NCBI GenBank assembly: GCA_903870275.1 | Contig: CAIQCK010000012.1 | Coordinates: 177,509 to 241,508 of the forward strand | Reading direction: 5' to 3' | Origin: an uncultured bacterium | Lineage (GTDB): Bacteria > Verrucomicrobiota > Verrucomicrobiia > CAIQCK01 | Length of the DNA stretch: 64,000 nt | In this document: in pieces, positions 41,733 to 51,776 of the stretch | How the letters are laid out: the number at the start of each line of letters is the position of its first letter | Numbering within the stretch: the stretch's first letter is position 1 | Notes under the pieces: generated by a model | What the model saw: the letters and a program-made list of their open reading frames with translations, nothing else | Databases searched by the model: none | Told to the model about the DNA's origin: nothing | Position numbers and translations under genes: made by a program

Positions 41733-44662
41733 AACAACAACCGGGAATCGGAATAATCGCCGCCGCCGCGTGCCTTGTGCTGCTGGCGTGGCCGGTCGGG
41801 GCGCAGGTGAACCAGGGTCTCGACGAGGCCACCGGCATCATCCACAACGGCCAATGGCAGAACGGCGTGCCGCTTGGCGCGATGGGTTGCGGCAAGTTTG
41901 AAGTGCTGCCCAGCGGCTGGTTCTCGCGCTTCAGCATCAACCACAACTGGGACGAGCCGATGTGGGATCATCCGTGGCGGCCGTCGCGCGCGACGTTCTT
42001 CGCAATCCGCGCCGCCAGTCCCGATATCAAATCTCAAATTCCAAATTCCAAGATCCAGAATCCGCAATCGGTGACGCGCTGGCTGCGGTTCGGGTTTCGC
42101 GAGCAGGAGCTGCCGGGCGTCACGCAGGTGGCGCATGTCGCCTACCGGGGGCAAATTCCGTTTATTGACGCCGCGTTTGAGGACGCGGCGCTGCCGGTGG
42201 GCGTGTCGCTGCACGCGTGGTCGGCGCTGGTGCCGCACAATGCGAAGGATTCCAGCCTGCCGGTGGCGTTCTTCGAGTTCACGCTGTCCAACACCAACGC
42301 CCAGCCGGTGGAAGCTTCGCTGATGTTCTCGCTGGAGCATCTCATCGGTTGCGGCGGTTATCAGGTCCACGGCGATCATTCCCAATGGCGCGAGCAGGAA
42401 GGCAACCGCGTCGAGCCGGCGGCGGTGAAGGACACGCCGCTGACCGGGCTGCGATTGTTTTCAACGAAACAGTTCGAGGGCATGAAGCTGAACTCTGTCG
42501 GCGAATACTGGTTGCTCAGCGACGGCCCGACCACCGCGCGCGGATGGGACGCCGGCGCCGGTGGCGCGGAGCTGGCGGCAGGTTTCTTAAAAGCCGGCGA
42601 ACTGGAGCGCGCGGACAATCCAAAATCTCCCTCCACCGCCGGCGCCATTTGCCGGAAAGTCACCGTGCCGGCCGGGGGCAAACAGAAAGTTCTTTTCGCC
42701 TTCGCCTGGTGGATGCCGCGCCACGTCACGATGGACGGCAAGGACCACGGCCATTACTACCTTCGCGATTTTCCCAACCCGCAGGCGCTGGCGGCCTATG
42801 CGTTCGGCCAGCGCGAACGGCTGGAGCGCGAGACGGCGGCACTGGGGAAGCTGGTGACCGATTCCAACCTGCCGGCCTGGATGCAGCGGCTGATCCTCAA
42901 TTCGATCCATCCGATGTTCGACAACACGCTGCTGACGCGCGACGGCGAATTCTCGGTGCATGAAGACCCGTCGTGGATGGAGGGCGCGCTCGGCACGCTC
43001 GACCAGCGCACGGTGGCGCACGTGTTCGTCGGCACGTTTTATCCGGAACTGGCCCGCCGCGAACTTGAACTTTTCCGCCAATGCCAGCAGAGCAGCGGCG
43101 AGGTCACGCATTTCTGCGGCAACATTTACCAGATCATTGGCGACCCGCGCGTTTTCTACGGCGTCACGCACTGGCCGGACTTGTCGGCGGTTTACATCTG
43201 GCAGGTGCTCAAGCAGTACCGCTGGACCGGCGACCGCGCCTTTCTGGACCAGTCATGGCCCGGCATCAAACGCGCGCTGGACTGGCTGGCGGCGATGGAC
43301 CGCGACGGCGACGGCATCCCCGAAGGCGGCACGACGTTCGACGCGGGCGTGCAATACGCCGGCGAATTCGTATTTACCGCCAGCGTCTATGGCGCGGCAC
43401 TGCTGAGCGCGATGGAGATCGCGACGATCGAAGGCGACGCCGGCACCCGCGACGCATGCGCGCAACGACTGGAGCGGGTGCGGACGACGATGCGGCAGCG
43501 GCTCTGGACGGGGCAGTATTTCGCCAAGTGTTACCTGCCCGACCGCGGTCTGGTGGTGCCGACGCTGTTCACGGCGCAACTGGCGGGCGACTGGCTGATG
43601 CGCGAGATCGGCCTGCCCGGCGTGGTGTCGGTGCCAGAAACGCAGACGAGCTTGGAAAGCCTCCTCAACGTCAACGGGAGGCGAAGTCCGTGGGTGCTCG
43701 CGGACGAGTTCATGCCCGACGGCAGCGCGCACAACAACTATTGCTGGTTCACCTATCAAGCCACCTACTTCGCCGGGTTGGCGATGGCCGAAGGCTGGGC
43801 CGACGACGCGATGGAAGTGGCCTGGCGGATTTACGAGGGCGTCTACCATTACTACAAAATCCCCTGGGGCATGTATATCAACATCAGCCCGACTCTGAAG
43901 GATTCCCCGCAAGGCGGCGCCAGCTACATGAGCACGATGGCTGCGTGGTGGTGGTTGTATCAACTCGCCGGCGCAAGCCTCGACGTGCCCGGCCAGACGC
44001 TCTGGCTGTCGCCGCGGCCGCCCACATCGCTCGGCGAGTTGCACATGCCGCTCTGTTTCCCCCGCGTCTGGTTCTGGCTCGACTACGCTCCGGCGAAAAA
44101 TGTTTTCCGAATCAAAGTGTTGCGCCAGTTCGGCGAGCCGGTGGTGTTCAAGCGCGTGGGCGGCGATCCGAATGCCGCCGCGGTCGAGTTGGCAACGCCG
44201 TTCACCGCCCAACAAGACGCCGTGCTGGATTTGATGCCGTGGCACAAGAAGCTGGTAACCGTGACGCCGCGCCCGGCGATCATCGAGCATCACGCCTTCC
44301 CGCTTCAACGCGAGGGACTGCCGACGCTGTCATGGACCGCCATCGGTTCGGACACCAACTCGAATTTCCACGCCGACGACGCCTACGATGGGTTTGCGCA
44401 AACCCGGTGGGAATCTTCGACGCCCGCCTCGACAAATCTTTGGTGGCAGCTTGATTTGGGCGCGCAGCAGGATTTCAAAACCGTCGAGGCTGTCACCTCG
44501 CCGCCCGACTTCACGGCAGAGTTGTCCGCCGACGGCAACCAGTGGCGGCCGATGGACGCGAAACTCGCCCGGCAGCGGGCGCGTTACTTGCGGCTGCGGC
44601 CGGTACAATCAACGCCCGGCGCGGACCCGTGGCGCGTCATCGAAGTGACTGTGCGTCCGTAG
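41729..44662 (+). CDS. GH116-family glycoside hydrolase (glucosylceramidase/beta-glucosidase type) with discoidin-like C-terminus
   Basis: The 977-aa protein has a signal peptide (about residues 1-25). The GH116 N-domain follows (GVPLGAMGCGKFEVLPSGWFSRF), then the alpha-toroid catalytic domain with HPSWMEGALGTLDQ, HFCGNIYQIIGDPRVFYGVTHWPDLSAVY, EGGTTFDAGVQY (Asp in the position of the family's acid) and PWGMYINISPTLKD. A C-terminal F5/8-type domain (RWESSTPASTNLWWQLDLGAQQDF) would bind glycans. The start overlaps the previous gene. An AT-rich stretch adds DIKSQIPNSKIQNPQS at about residues 99-114. It would act on beta-glucosides outside the cytoplasm. Confidence 0.9.
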   Translation: MKQQPGIGIIAAAACLVLLAWPVGAQVNQGLDEATGIIHNGQWQNGVPLGAMGCGKFEVLPSGWFSRFSINHNWDEPMWDHPWRPSRATFFAIRAASPDIKSQIPNSKIQNPQSVTRWLRFGFREQELPGVTQVAHVAYRGQIPFIDAAFEDAALPVGVSLHAWSALVPHNAKDSSLPVAFFEFTLSNTNAQPVEASLMFSLEHLIGCGGYQVHGDHSQWREQEGNRVEPAAVKDTPLTGLRLFSTKQFEGMKLNSVGEYWLLSDGPTTARGWDAGAGGAELAAGFLKAGELERADNPKSPSTAGAICRKVTVPAGGKQKVLFAFAWWMPRHVTMDGKDHGHYYLRDFPNPQALAAYAFGQRERLERETAALGKLVTDSNLPAWMQRLILNSIHPMFDNTLLTRDGEFSVHEDPSWMEGALGTLDQRTVAHVFVGTFYPELARRELELFRQCQQSSGEVTHFCGNIYQIIGDPRVFYGVTHWPDLSAVYIWQVLKQYRWTGDRAFLDQSWPGIKRALDWLAAMDRDGDGIPEGGTTFDAGVQYAGEFVFTASVYGAALLSAMEIATIEGDAGTRDACAQRLERVRTTMRQRLWTGQYFAKCYLPDRGLVVPTLFTAQLAGDWLMREIGLPGVVSVPETQTSLESLLNVNGRRSPWVLADEFMPDGSAHNNYCWFTYQATYFAGLAMAEGWADDAMEVAWRIYEGVYHYYKIPWGMYINISPTLKDSPQGGASYMSTMAAWWWLYQLAGASLDVPGQTLWLSPRPPTSLGELHMPLCFPRVWFWLDYAPAKNVFRIKVLRQFGEPVVFKRVGGDPNAAAVELATPFTAQQDAVLDLMPWHKKLVTVTPRPAIIEHHAFPLQREGLPTLSWTAIGSDTNSNFHADDAYDGFAQTRWESSTPASTNLWWQLDLGAQQDFKTVEAVTSPPDFTAELSADGNQWRPMDAKLARQRARYLRLRPVQSTPGADPWRVIEVTVRP
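42022..42069 (+). repeat. AT-rich insertion inside the GH116 gene
   Basis: This 48-nt stretch consists of imperfect copies of the words CAAATTCCAAATTCC and AATCCGCAATC. It is much richer in A than the gene and keeps the frame (read as PDIKSQIPNSKIQNPQ). Confidence 0.6.
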
Positions 44663-44696
44663 CCAGCGGTTGCGCGGCGAAAGGCCGCAGGGGTGG

Positions 44697-46229
44697 CTAG
44701 ACGATTTTCCCGTATTTGTAGATCTGGGTGAAAACCCAGTAATCCACCGGGAAGGCGAAGAACTTGAATTTCCAGCGCAGCTTGGCCATGGCCACGCCGG
44801 TCTTGAAAGCGACCGTGAACAGCCACCGCTTGACTCCCGGGGAAACTTTGTATTTCAAGGTTTCGTAGGTGTCGGGGTCCAGCAGGCCGAAGATGTATTG
44901 GGTCAACATCGCCGTCAGCCGCGCCTGGCCGGGCGTCATCCATTTCTGCTTGGTGACGATGTTGAAACCGTCGTCGGGAGACAACAGGTGATTGCTCCAG
45001 CCTTCCAGCGAACTGGGAGGGCGCAGTCCCAGCTCCACCGCGCGGTCGTAGAGGGGCGCGCCGGGATACGGCAGAAACATGTAATACATGAACCGGTTGC
45101 GGTTGGTGATTTTGAGCAATGAGTCAATCAGCGAGAGCGTCGTGGCATATTCGTTGGCCACGTAGCGGCGGTTCTCCTCCGCGTCGGCCGACCAAGGCAG
45201 GCCCACCAGGAAGGAGAAGAAGACCTTGATGTGGTAGCGATTGCAGAGTTCGGTGAACTTGGCGATTTCGTCCACATTCATGTCCTTGTTGATCAGGTCC
45301 AAGGCATCCTGGGAACCGGATTCCGAACCGGTGAGGATGGTGGAACAGCCGCTTTTTTCCAGCGCCTCCCAGACTTCGGGTTCGAACTTGGCCAGTTGCG
45401 GCACGCGCCCGTTGGCGCAACCCCATTTGATTTTCAGGTTCCGCTTGAGCAAACCCGTGGCGATGTCATAGGCCCGGCGCTTGTCCACGAAGAAATTGCT
45501 GTCAATGACGGCGATGGAATCGCAGTGGTATTTTCGCACCAGGAATTCCCATTCGTCCACCACGCGCTCCGCGCTGAACGCCTTCCAGCGGCGGCGGTTG
45601 ACGACGGGTTCCACGCAGAAGCCACACCGGTGCGGGCAGCCATAGCTGGAAATATGCGTGATGGTGCGCCGGCCCAGTTCGGTCTCCCAGACACACTTGT
45701 CCAAGTCCACCAGATGATAGGGGATGGGAGGCAAATCATCGAGGTCCTCCAGGAGCCGCGTCGGCGTCTGCACAATCTTGTCTCCCTTGCGGAAGGTTAG
45801 TCCCGGAATGGACCCCAGATCGCCGCCCGTCTCCAAAGCCTTCACGACCTCGGGCAGAGTCCGGTCGCCGTAGCCTTGCACCACGATGTCCACGTAAGGA
45901 TCGCGCGCGGTCTCCTCGGGCAAAATCGAAGGATGCCAGCCGCCCCACACGATCGGAAGCTTCGGATAATGCTGCCGCACGAGCCGGGCAATGGCCAGGC
46001 CGTCATGAATTTGAAAACCGGTCATCGCCGAAATGCCCAGACAGACGCTGTCCTTCGCGTGCGCCAGGATTTCCTTTTCCACGTCGTCAAACAGGTGTCG
46101 GGCAACGATGCGGACATCGTATCCGTCACGATCCAGAATCCGCGACGCGGCCAGCAACGACAGCGGCACGCCCTTGTAAGGACGGCTGTAGGGAAAAGGC
46201 GTCGGGAAATAAAGAGTGACTTTGTTCAT
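44697..46229 (-). CDS. B12-binding-domain radical SAM protein
   Basis: The 510-aa protein has an N-terminal B12-binding-like domain (about residues 1-130, containing LGISAMTGFQIHDGLAIARLV and VWGGWHPSILPEE). The radical SAM cluster motif is Cys198-x3-Cys202-x2-Cys205 (GCPHRCGFC). The C-terminal part ends in a basic, hydrophobic region (VKRWLFTVAFKTGVAMAKLRWKFKFF), which may associate with the membrane. Such enzymes use a [4Fe-4S] cluster and often cobalamin for C-methylation or rearrangement. The target is unknown. It is divergent from the methyltransferase at 46371. Confidence 0.9.
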   Translation of the reverse strand: MNKVTLYFPTPFPYSRPYKGVPLSLLAASRILDRDGYDVRIVARHLFDDVEKEILAHAKDSVCLGISAMTGFQIHDGLAIARLVRQHYPKLPIVWGGWHPSILPEETARDPYVDIVVQGYGDRTLPEVVKALETGGDLGSIPGLTFRKGDKIVQTPTRLLEDLDDLPPIPYHLVDLDKCVWETELGRRTITHISSYGCPHRCGFCVEPVVNRRRWKAFSAERVVDEWEFLVRKYHCDSIAVIDSNFFVDKRRAYDIATGLLKRNLKIKWGCANGRVPQLAKFEPEVWEALEKSGCSTILTGSESGSQDALDLINKDMNVDEIAKFTELCNRYHIKVFFSFLVGLPWSADAEENRRYVANEYATTLSLIDSLLKITNRNRFMYYMFLPYPGAPLYDRAVELGLRPPSSLEGWSNHLLSPDDGFNIVTKQKWMTPGQARLTAMLTQYIFGLLDPDTYETLKYKVSPGVKRWLFTVAFKTGVAMAKLRWKFKFFAFPVDYWVFTQIYKYGKIV

Positions 46230-46370
46230 CGCGATTGTTCTGGCCGCGGCACTCTACTCATCCCACAGGGACTGTTCAACAAAAACACCGGTTCCAAAGT
46301 GGCGGGCGCGGCGGGACCCTCCGAAGTCGGCCTTGAAAAGCCCCGGTTTTTGGGTGAAGAATGTTTCACC

Positions 46371-47204
46371 ATGGCGAAAAGCTATTATGAGGACGGATTG
46401 CCTTACGAGGATCAGTCCCAGTTGCGGGCGGCCATCCGTTCGCCCTGGAAGAAAGCCCTGGCTTGGTATGTCAACAAGTCGTTCAACGGCGGCGTGTGCG
46501 ACCTGAACCGGCACGTGCGGCGGTATTTCGAGCCGAACCCGTCGGCGACCGTGCTGGACGTGGGCACCGGCGATGGCGACCAGTTTCTGTGGTGGGCGCA
46601 GCAGATCGGCGCCACGCGTCTTCATGCCATGGACGCCATTCCCAATCGTCATCAAGACCGCATCCAGACCACGCTCACGGCGCTGGACGAAGCGTGGCCG
46701 TATGCCGACCGGTTTTTCGATGTGGTCATCTCCTCGCAGAACATCGAGCACATCATTGACACGCCGCTTTACATGAAGGAATGCCTCCGGGTGCTTAAAC
46801 CGGGCGGCTACGCCATCATCATGACGGAGAATCTGGCTTCGTGGGCCAACATCGGCGCGACGGTGATGGGCTGGATGCCCTTCTCCTTTTCGAACATGTT
46901 CGGCTACCCGTTGGGCAACCGGCTGATCTGGCACGAGGGGTTGCCGAAGGAAGACTTCACGAAATTTTACGAACGCAAACTCTGGGGATGCCTGGGACAC
47001 CAACGGCTGTTCACGCCGCTGGCGTTGCGCCAACTTGGCGAGCATTACGGCTTTCGTTTCGAGGCGGCGTTCGGCTCGGCCTACCTGCCTTTGTGGGGCG
47101 TCCTTTCCGAATGGTTTTCGCGCCTCGATACGACGCACGCGCATTTCATCGGCGTCAAACTCCGCAAGCCGGAGGATGCAGCGCCCCATCCTGGTGCGTT
47201 GTGA
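46371..47204 (+). CDS. SAM-dependent methyltransferase
   Basis: The 277-aa protein has the class I SAM motif VLDVGTGDGDQFLWWAQQIG, then SSQNIEHIIDTPLYMKECLRVLKPGGYAIIM. The frame stays open far upstream, but the ATG at 46371 is preferred because the protein-like sequence begins there. Its stop overlaps the next start (GTGA), linking it to the two membrane protein genes. Confidence 0.88.
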   Translation: MAKSYYEDGLPYEDQSQLRAAIRSPWKKALAWYVNKSFNGGVCDLNRHVRRYFEPNPSATVLDVGTGDGDQFLWWAQQIGATRLHAMDAIPNRHQDRIQTTLTALDEAWPYADRFFDVVISSQNIEHIIDTPLYMKECLRVLKPGGYAIIMTENLASWANIGATVMGWMPFSFSNMFGYPLGNRLIWHEGLPKEDFTKFYERKLWGCLGHQRLFTPLALRQLGEHYGFRFEAAFGSAYLPLWGVLSEWFSRLDTTHAHFIGVKLRKPEDAAPHPGAL

Positions 47205-47443
47205 AAAAGAACCTCCGCCATCCAGAAACAAGCAACGGCGTATCGCTGGTCCGGTGGCTGAGCCATCCCTTGGCTTGGTCGGCCTCCCAGAAAGCGAGCG
47301 TCCTTGTCCTGCTCAGCGTGGGCGCCTGCCTGCTGATGTTTGGTGTGGAGCCCGATCTCTCCAACATATTGGCCATTGCCGCTTATCTGGCGCTGGCCGT
47401 GTCGCTCCTGCTGCTGGCGTGGCGGCGGTTTTTCAAATCATGA
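47201..47443 (+). CDS. Small two-helix membrane protein
   Basis: The 80-aa protein starts with GTG, overlapping the methyltransferase stop, and its stop overlaps the start of the next gene (ATGA). Two hydrophobic segments (SVLVLLSVGACLLMFGV and ILAIAAYLALAVSLLLLAW) are separated by a short turn, with a basic N-terminus. No family recognised. Position suggests a partner of the large membrane protein downstream. Confidence 0.7.
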   Translation: MKKNLRHPETSNGVSLVRWLSHPLAWSASQKASVLVLLSVGACLLMFGVEPDLSNILAIAAYLALAVSLLLLAWRRFFKS

Positions 47444-49251
47444 CTGCGATGCCCCAATCACAAACACGGGGGTCGGCAAAATCGTGGGCACTTTTCGCAG
47501 CCGCGGCCTTGGTGACTTTCCTGGCGTTTTACTGGCTGTTTCTGGACCGGTTGTTCGTGTTCGAAGACGTGAACATGGAGGCGATGGACACGCCGCTGAC
47601 GGTGGGCCACCTGGAGCGGGCGCGGGAAAAGGGCGTTCCCGCGTCAACCTATTTCCATTCGGACCCTGTTTGGAACGATCTGAAGGAACAAAATCCCGCC
47701 GGCGCGTTCGCTTATTTTGGCAAACGCTTTCAGTTCGAGTTCTTTGCGTTTCAATGGCCGATGTTGAGTTTTCTCTTTGTGCCCTTTGTGAAGTTGATGG
47801 GAGTTTGCACCGATACGGTTTCTCTCTATTCCACTTTTTTTTCGGCGGTCGCCTGGATTCTGACGGGAATGCTGGCGCTAAGGCTGTTCGGCCGTTGGTG
47901 CGCTTTGCTGGCCATGCTCTTTTTGATTTCCAGTCTCTCATGGCTGATTCACACAAAAGTGGGTTACTCGGCCCACATGCCTTCGGCGTCGTTGATGGTT
48001 TTTCTGGCGCTATGCTCGTTTTCCTACGCGCGCCGGGCGGAAGGCGATTCCGGGATCAGGCGCCGTGCCCTGCCCCTGGCCGGCATGGGATGCGTGCTCG
48101 GCCTGATGTATATGGAGGGTTGGCTGGTGGTGGTTTTTGGCGCATTGATAACCGGCTTCACGGTTGTGTTGAGCGGTCCCCGGCGCGTTGCAAGCGCGCT
48201 GGCCGACTTCGGGTGTGTATTGGGCGCGACGGTCGCCGCCATCCTGCTGGTCACGGCCGGTTACGCGGCGTATTACCATTGCAGTTTCAGTGAAATCCAC
48301 AACGCGATCTGCGACGTGATGTTCGGCCGGTTTTCGCAGGGCGGCGTGCCGGGGCAGGAAATGACGCTGGCCGGTAAGATGGCGTATGCCTTCCGTTGCA
48401 CGTTCTGGGACATGCGGACACCGGACCATCTGGACAAGTGTTTGGAGGGATTCCCGGCGGTACCGTCGCTCTTCAGTGTCTTGTTCGGCGCGGGGTTGCT
48501 CTACGCGATCAAGGAACGGACTCCGGCGGACAAGGCGCTGTTGATCTGGTTGGTGAGCGTGTTTTCCGTCCTCGGCTCCGTTTTTACGTTCACTCACCGC
48601 TACGCGCTGATGGCGCTGCCGGCGATGAGCATCGTGGCCGCGCGCGGCGTTGCGGGCATTGCGAGCGACCTGTTCCGCTGGCGGGGAGCCGCGGCGCGTC
48701 TGCCGTTGGTTGCCGGCGTGGTTTTGTTGCTGGGACTTTCGCTCGTGCAAACGCACAGCGAGTTTTACGTGGGGTACATGCTGCACAAGCCGCCGGATTT
48801 TGAAATGGACCGCGCCCGCGGCCACGCGGCCTTTGCCAGGTGGCTCCGACAGACCGGATCGCCGCACGACACGCTGGTGGTCCTGGGCGATCCCGTCATG
48901 TTCCCGCACTCGTGTTTTCTCTTCAACACGTTCGGGCGCGACTACCGGTTCATTTATTGGTCGAATTATTTCGGCACGACCTCGACACCGGAGCAGGTGC
49001 GCGATTGGGAGCAGCGCCAGCTCGCTCAATACCGGCGAATCGTTTGCGCCTTTTCACCCATCCTGTTGGGCAACTCCCAAACGGGCGCTGTCAACAACGA
49101 CTGGCGTCCTTTTCTGGCGGCGCATCCCGGCCTGCGTCCCGCGTGGACTTATTCCTACGCCGGCCGGCAGCCGTCCATTGTGGTCTTTGAAATTGCCTCC
49201 CCCAAGTCCGCGCCGGAACCGTCGGGAATTCATCAACCCCCGTCGCAGTGA
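47440..49251 (+). CDS. Polytopic membrane protein, glycosyltransferase-C-like
   Basis: The 603-aa protein has many membrane helices and a large C-terminal soluble part, as in GT-C transferases that use polyprenyl-phosphate sugars (for example the ArnT/PMT group). Near the first loop lies FEDVNMEAMDTPLTVGHLERA, and the stretch FGRDYRFIYWSNYFGTTSTPEQV lies in the C-terminal part. The catalytic pattern was not identified with certainty. The start ATG overlaps the preceding 80-aa gene. Likely role: transfer of a sugar across or at the inner membrane; inferred. Confidence 0.7.
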   Translation: MTAMPQSQTRGSAKSWALFAAAALVTFLAFYWLFLDRLFVFEDVNMEAMDTPLTVGHLERAREKGVPASTYFHSDPVWNDLKEQNPAGAFAYFGKRFQFEFFAFQWPMLSFLFVPFVKLMGVCTDTVSLYSTFFSAVAWILTGMLALRLFGRWCALLAMLFLISSLSWLIHTKVGYSAHMPSASLMVFLALCSFSYARRAEGDSGIRRRALPLAGMGCVLGLMYMEGWLVVVFGALITGFTVVLSGPRRVASALADFGCVLGATVAAILLVTAGYAAYYHCSFSEIHNAICDVMFGRFSQGGVPGQEMTLAGKMAYAFRCTFWDMRTPDHLDKCLEGFPAVPSLFSVLFGAGLLYAIKERTPADKALLIWLVSVFSVLGSVFTFTHRYALMALPAMSIVAARGVAGIASDLFRWRGAAARLPLVAGVVLLLGLSLVQTHSEFYVGYMLHKPPDFEMDRARGHAAFARWLRQTGSPHDTLVVLGDPVMFPHSCFLFNTFGRDYRFIYWSNYFGTTSTPEQVRDWEQRQLAQYRRIVCAFSPILLGNSQTGAVNNDWRPFLAAHPGLRPAWTYSYAGRQPSIVVFEIASPKSAPEPSGIHQPPSQ

Positions 49252-49267
49252 CCGTATTGTCCTCTGC

Positions 49268-51541
49268 CTACGAAGTTCCTTTTCCTTTACGGGGACGGGA
49301 AGCCGGTGAGTCGGTGGCGCCGGGCCGCCTGATCAAGAGGACCAGGCACATGATGGCTGTCAGGAACAAAACGGCGTGGCATAGAACGACCGCCCACGGC
49401 ATCAGCGGCGGCTGAAACTGAAAGATCACATGTGAAACGCCGGCCGGAACGAGAACGGCTTTGAAAACATTGAAGGCTTTGTAAAGGGTTGCCGGCTTGT
49501 CATCGATCCACGCCCTCCAGTAAGGCGAGTAGCTGTCCCGCCAAAAAAGAAGCATGTCGCCATTCAGGTAGACCTCGCACGCCAGCGAGTTGTAGCTGCG
49601 CTTCACGCTGACGATTTGTCCACCGACCTTGTTGATGCTGACGGCGGCCGGAATGAGAAACTTTTGCAGACGCGCATCGTCCCGATATTGTTCCGCCAGA
49701 ATGACCTCCTTGCCGTAGTCCATCGGCTGTCCTGGCGGCGGTTGGGTCATGTCGCCGAACCGGACCGAGGCGTAGAGTTGAAGCTCGGGCACCTGGTTGA
49801 GCGGCACATTATGTTCGCGAAGCGCGCGCACATCTTTCATCTCCAGGATGGTGTTGGCAAGCCAGCCGCGCTGATTAAAAGAAGGGACGACCTTGTCCAC
49901 GGGCGGTTCCTGATCGGCGGGGAACGCAGACGCCTTGGTCCAAATCACATTTCTCACGTGCCAGAAGGAGACGGTAGAAACATCGACGATGCCCAGGGCC
50001 AACAGAAACCCAAAAGCGAACCGCAGCGCGCGGCGGCTCTTTTCCAGGGCCGTCGAAACCCAGACAAGGATGCCGGTCACCGTGAGCGCGATGCCCAGAC
50101 CGAACATGGGCGATGCAAAACTCTTGTCCACGCCGGCGACCACGCAAGACAAGGAAAGCGAGAAGATGGAGCAACAAAAAGACAACCCCGCAAACGTCCA
50201 CCACCAAGTGCGTTTGCGATCCGACAACAACCGCTCGACTCCCACCCCGCTCGCCATCATCATCAAGATGCAGCCGCCACCCCGCACGAGCATATCGCTG
50301 TAGTGGTCAACCGCCCTCAATGGCGGCAAGGCATAGAGAATCAATTTGAACAGCGGCGACCATGCGGACATGACCGCCACAAGCCCCAACGCGCCAAGCA
50401 TCACGAGGAATCGTTGCCGCCAACTCCGTCTTCCCGCCACAAGGCCGAGCAACGCCAGCGGGAGCGTTATCAGGCCGGTATAGATGTAGGCCGATCCCTC
50501 GCCTGTTCGCATCGCCTCGGGGTGCCAGACGTTGTGGGGGTCTTTCTGCCGGTCATACCAATTGAAATCAATGCCGGCGGACCCGCCGGCAAACAGCTCG
50601 ATGGGATTGCCCGCCTTCAGAAAGTCCAGGTCGTAATACTGTGTGCCGGATTTGGTGCGGAGAATGTCCGAACCCTGCATATAACTTGTCACGGCGGGCG
50701 TCAGGGCCGCCGCCAGCGCCAGCAGAGACAGGACCCACGCCCGCAGCGGAACGGTTGCCACCGCGGACCGGCATTGCCTCCAGGACACAAACCGGTCGGG
50801 CACCAGGACACAGACGCCCACAAACAAAGGAACAAAGATCGCGTTCCAAAAGAGGCTGGGATGATTCAAGGCCATCGCGAGAGCCAAAGCGGAGAGGACC
50901 AGCAGCGCAAACCGGTGCTTCCGGGGATTGCGGACGAAGGCAAGAAACGCCGCGCAAAAAAAGAAGGCGTAAGCGCCCAATTCCAGAAGGGACACGTCGC
51001 TCAGATTAAAAACAACGACGGGGGAAAAGGCCGTAAGGGAAACAACCCAAAGAATGGCGCGCGTGCTCTTGAGAATCTGCCGGGCAACGGCCAGGACGCT
51101 GAACTGGAACAACAGCGGAATCAGAAAGGAAAAATAGAAAATATAAAACGGCGTGTAATCCCGGATGAAAATCCCCATGCGGCCCATCGTCCACACGGCA
51201 TCCCGGATCGTTGCGAAAAGAGGCGAGTCATAGTTCAGGCCCAGAATTGAAAAATAATACAGGGGAAAACCCAGGCCGCCGGCCGCGTAAGGATGCCAGA
51301 GCAAGACCTCGCCATAATAGTTGGCGGCGTGCAGATTGTCCCGGAACACGCTGTAGACGGAGAGGTTGTCTGCGTAAAGACTCCTCGTGCCGAGCAGATG
51401 GCCCGAGAGCGCGAAGCTGGAAAACAACGTGATCGCCAGGACAAAGAGCGACTGGCCGGCCAGGGAGTGCCGCCGGAACCATCGCCCGACGCGGCTCCGT
51501 CCCCACAGGGAAGATTGCTCGTTGCAGCAGGAGGTTGTCAT
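49268..51541 (-). CDS. Large polytopic membrane protein (YfhO-like)
   Basis: The 757-aa protein (ATG 51541; GTG 51562 also possible) has about 12 membrane helices and a C-terminal soluble region (VSVKRSYNSLACEVYLNGDMLLFWRDSYSPYWRAWIDDKP), followed by a final helix. This pattern, with the YSPYWRAWIDDKPA motif, is that of YfhO-family proteins linked to glycosylation of lipoteichoic acid or polysaccharide. It converges with the previous gene and is divergent from the GT2 gene at 51777. Confidence 0.85.
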   Translation of the reverse strand: MTTSCCNEQSSLWGRSRVGRWFRRHSLAGQSLFVLAITLFSSFALSGHLLGTRSLYADNLSVYSVFRDNLHAANYYGEVLLWHPYAAGGLGFPLYYFSILGLNYDSPLFATIRDAVWTMGRMGIFIRDYTPFYIFYFSFLIPLLFQFSVLAVARQILKSTRAILWVVSLTAFSPVVVFNLSDVSLLELGAYAFFFCAAFLAFVRNPRKHRFALLVLSALALAMALNHPSLFWNAIFVPLFVGVCVLVPDRFVSWRQCRSAVATVPLRAWVLSLLALAAALTPAVTSYMQGSDILRTKSGTQYYDLDFLKAGNPIELFAGGSAGIDFNWYDRQKDPHNVWHPEAMRTGEGSAYIYTGLITLPLALLGLVAGRRSWRQRFLVMLGALGLVAVMSAWSPLFKLILYALPPLRAVDHYSDMLVRGGGCILMMMASGVGVERLLSDRKRTWWWTFAGLSFCCSIFSLSLSCVVAGVDKSFASPMFGLGIALTVTGILVWVSTALEKSRRALRFAFGFLLALGIVDVSTVSFWHVRNVIWTKASAFPADQEPPVDKVVPSFNQRGWLANTILEMKDVRALREHNVPLNQVPELQLYASVRFGDMTQPPPGQPMDYGKEVILAEQYRDDARLQKFLIPAAVSINKVGGQIVSVKRSYNSLACEVYLNGDMLLFWRDSYSPYWRAWIDDKPATLYKAFNVFKAVLVPAGVSHVIFQFQPPLMPWAVVLCHAVLFLTAIMCLVLLIRRPGATDSPASRPRKGKGTS

Positions 51542-51717
51542 CGGAAAGAAACCGTTGTCCACACGCGGACGCCGCTCTCCATGGCGGTTGGCAGCAGACT
51601 ATTCATCGTCAGCTGGAACCATATCTATCAAAAGCGGCGCAGACGAGCAACCTTTTCTGTTCGCAAGGGTGCCTGAATCCAGGGGGATGGCTCCAACCGC
51701 CGCAGGACACAAGAGGT

Positions 51718-51746
51718 TTGCATCGCGGACCGTTCTCGTATATATA
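51718..51746 (+). promoter_or_regulatory. Candidate promoter for the GT2-radical SAM pair
   Basis: TTGCAT (51718-51723) is followed after 17 nt by TATATA (51741-51746), 30 nt before the GT2 start codon. Spacing is ideal; the boxes match the consensus only partly. Confidence 0.5.
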
Positions 51747-51776
51747 GCGCCCGGTTGACGCGAGAAACGAGATGCC

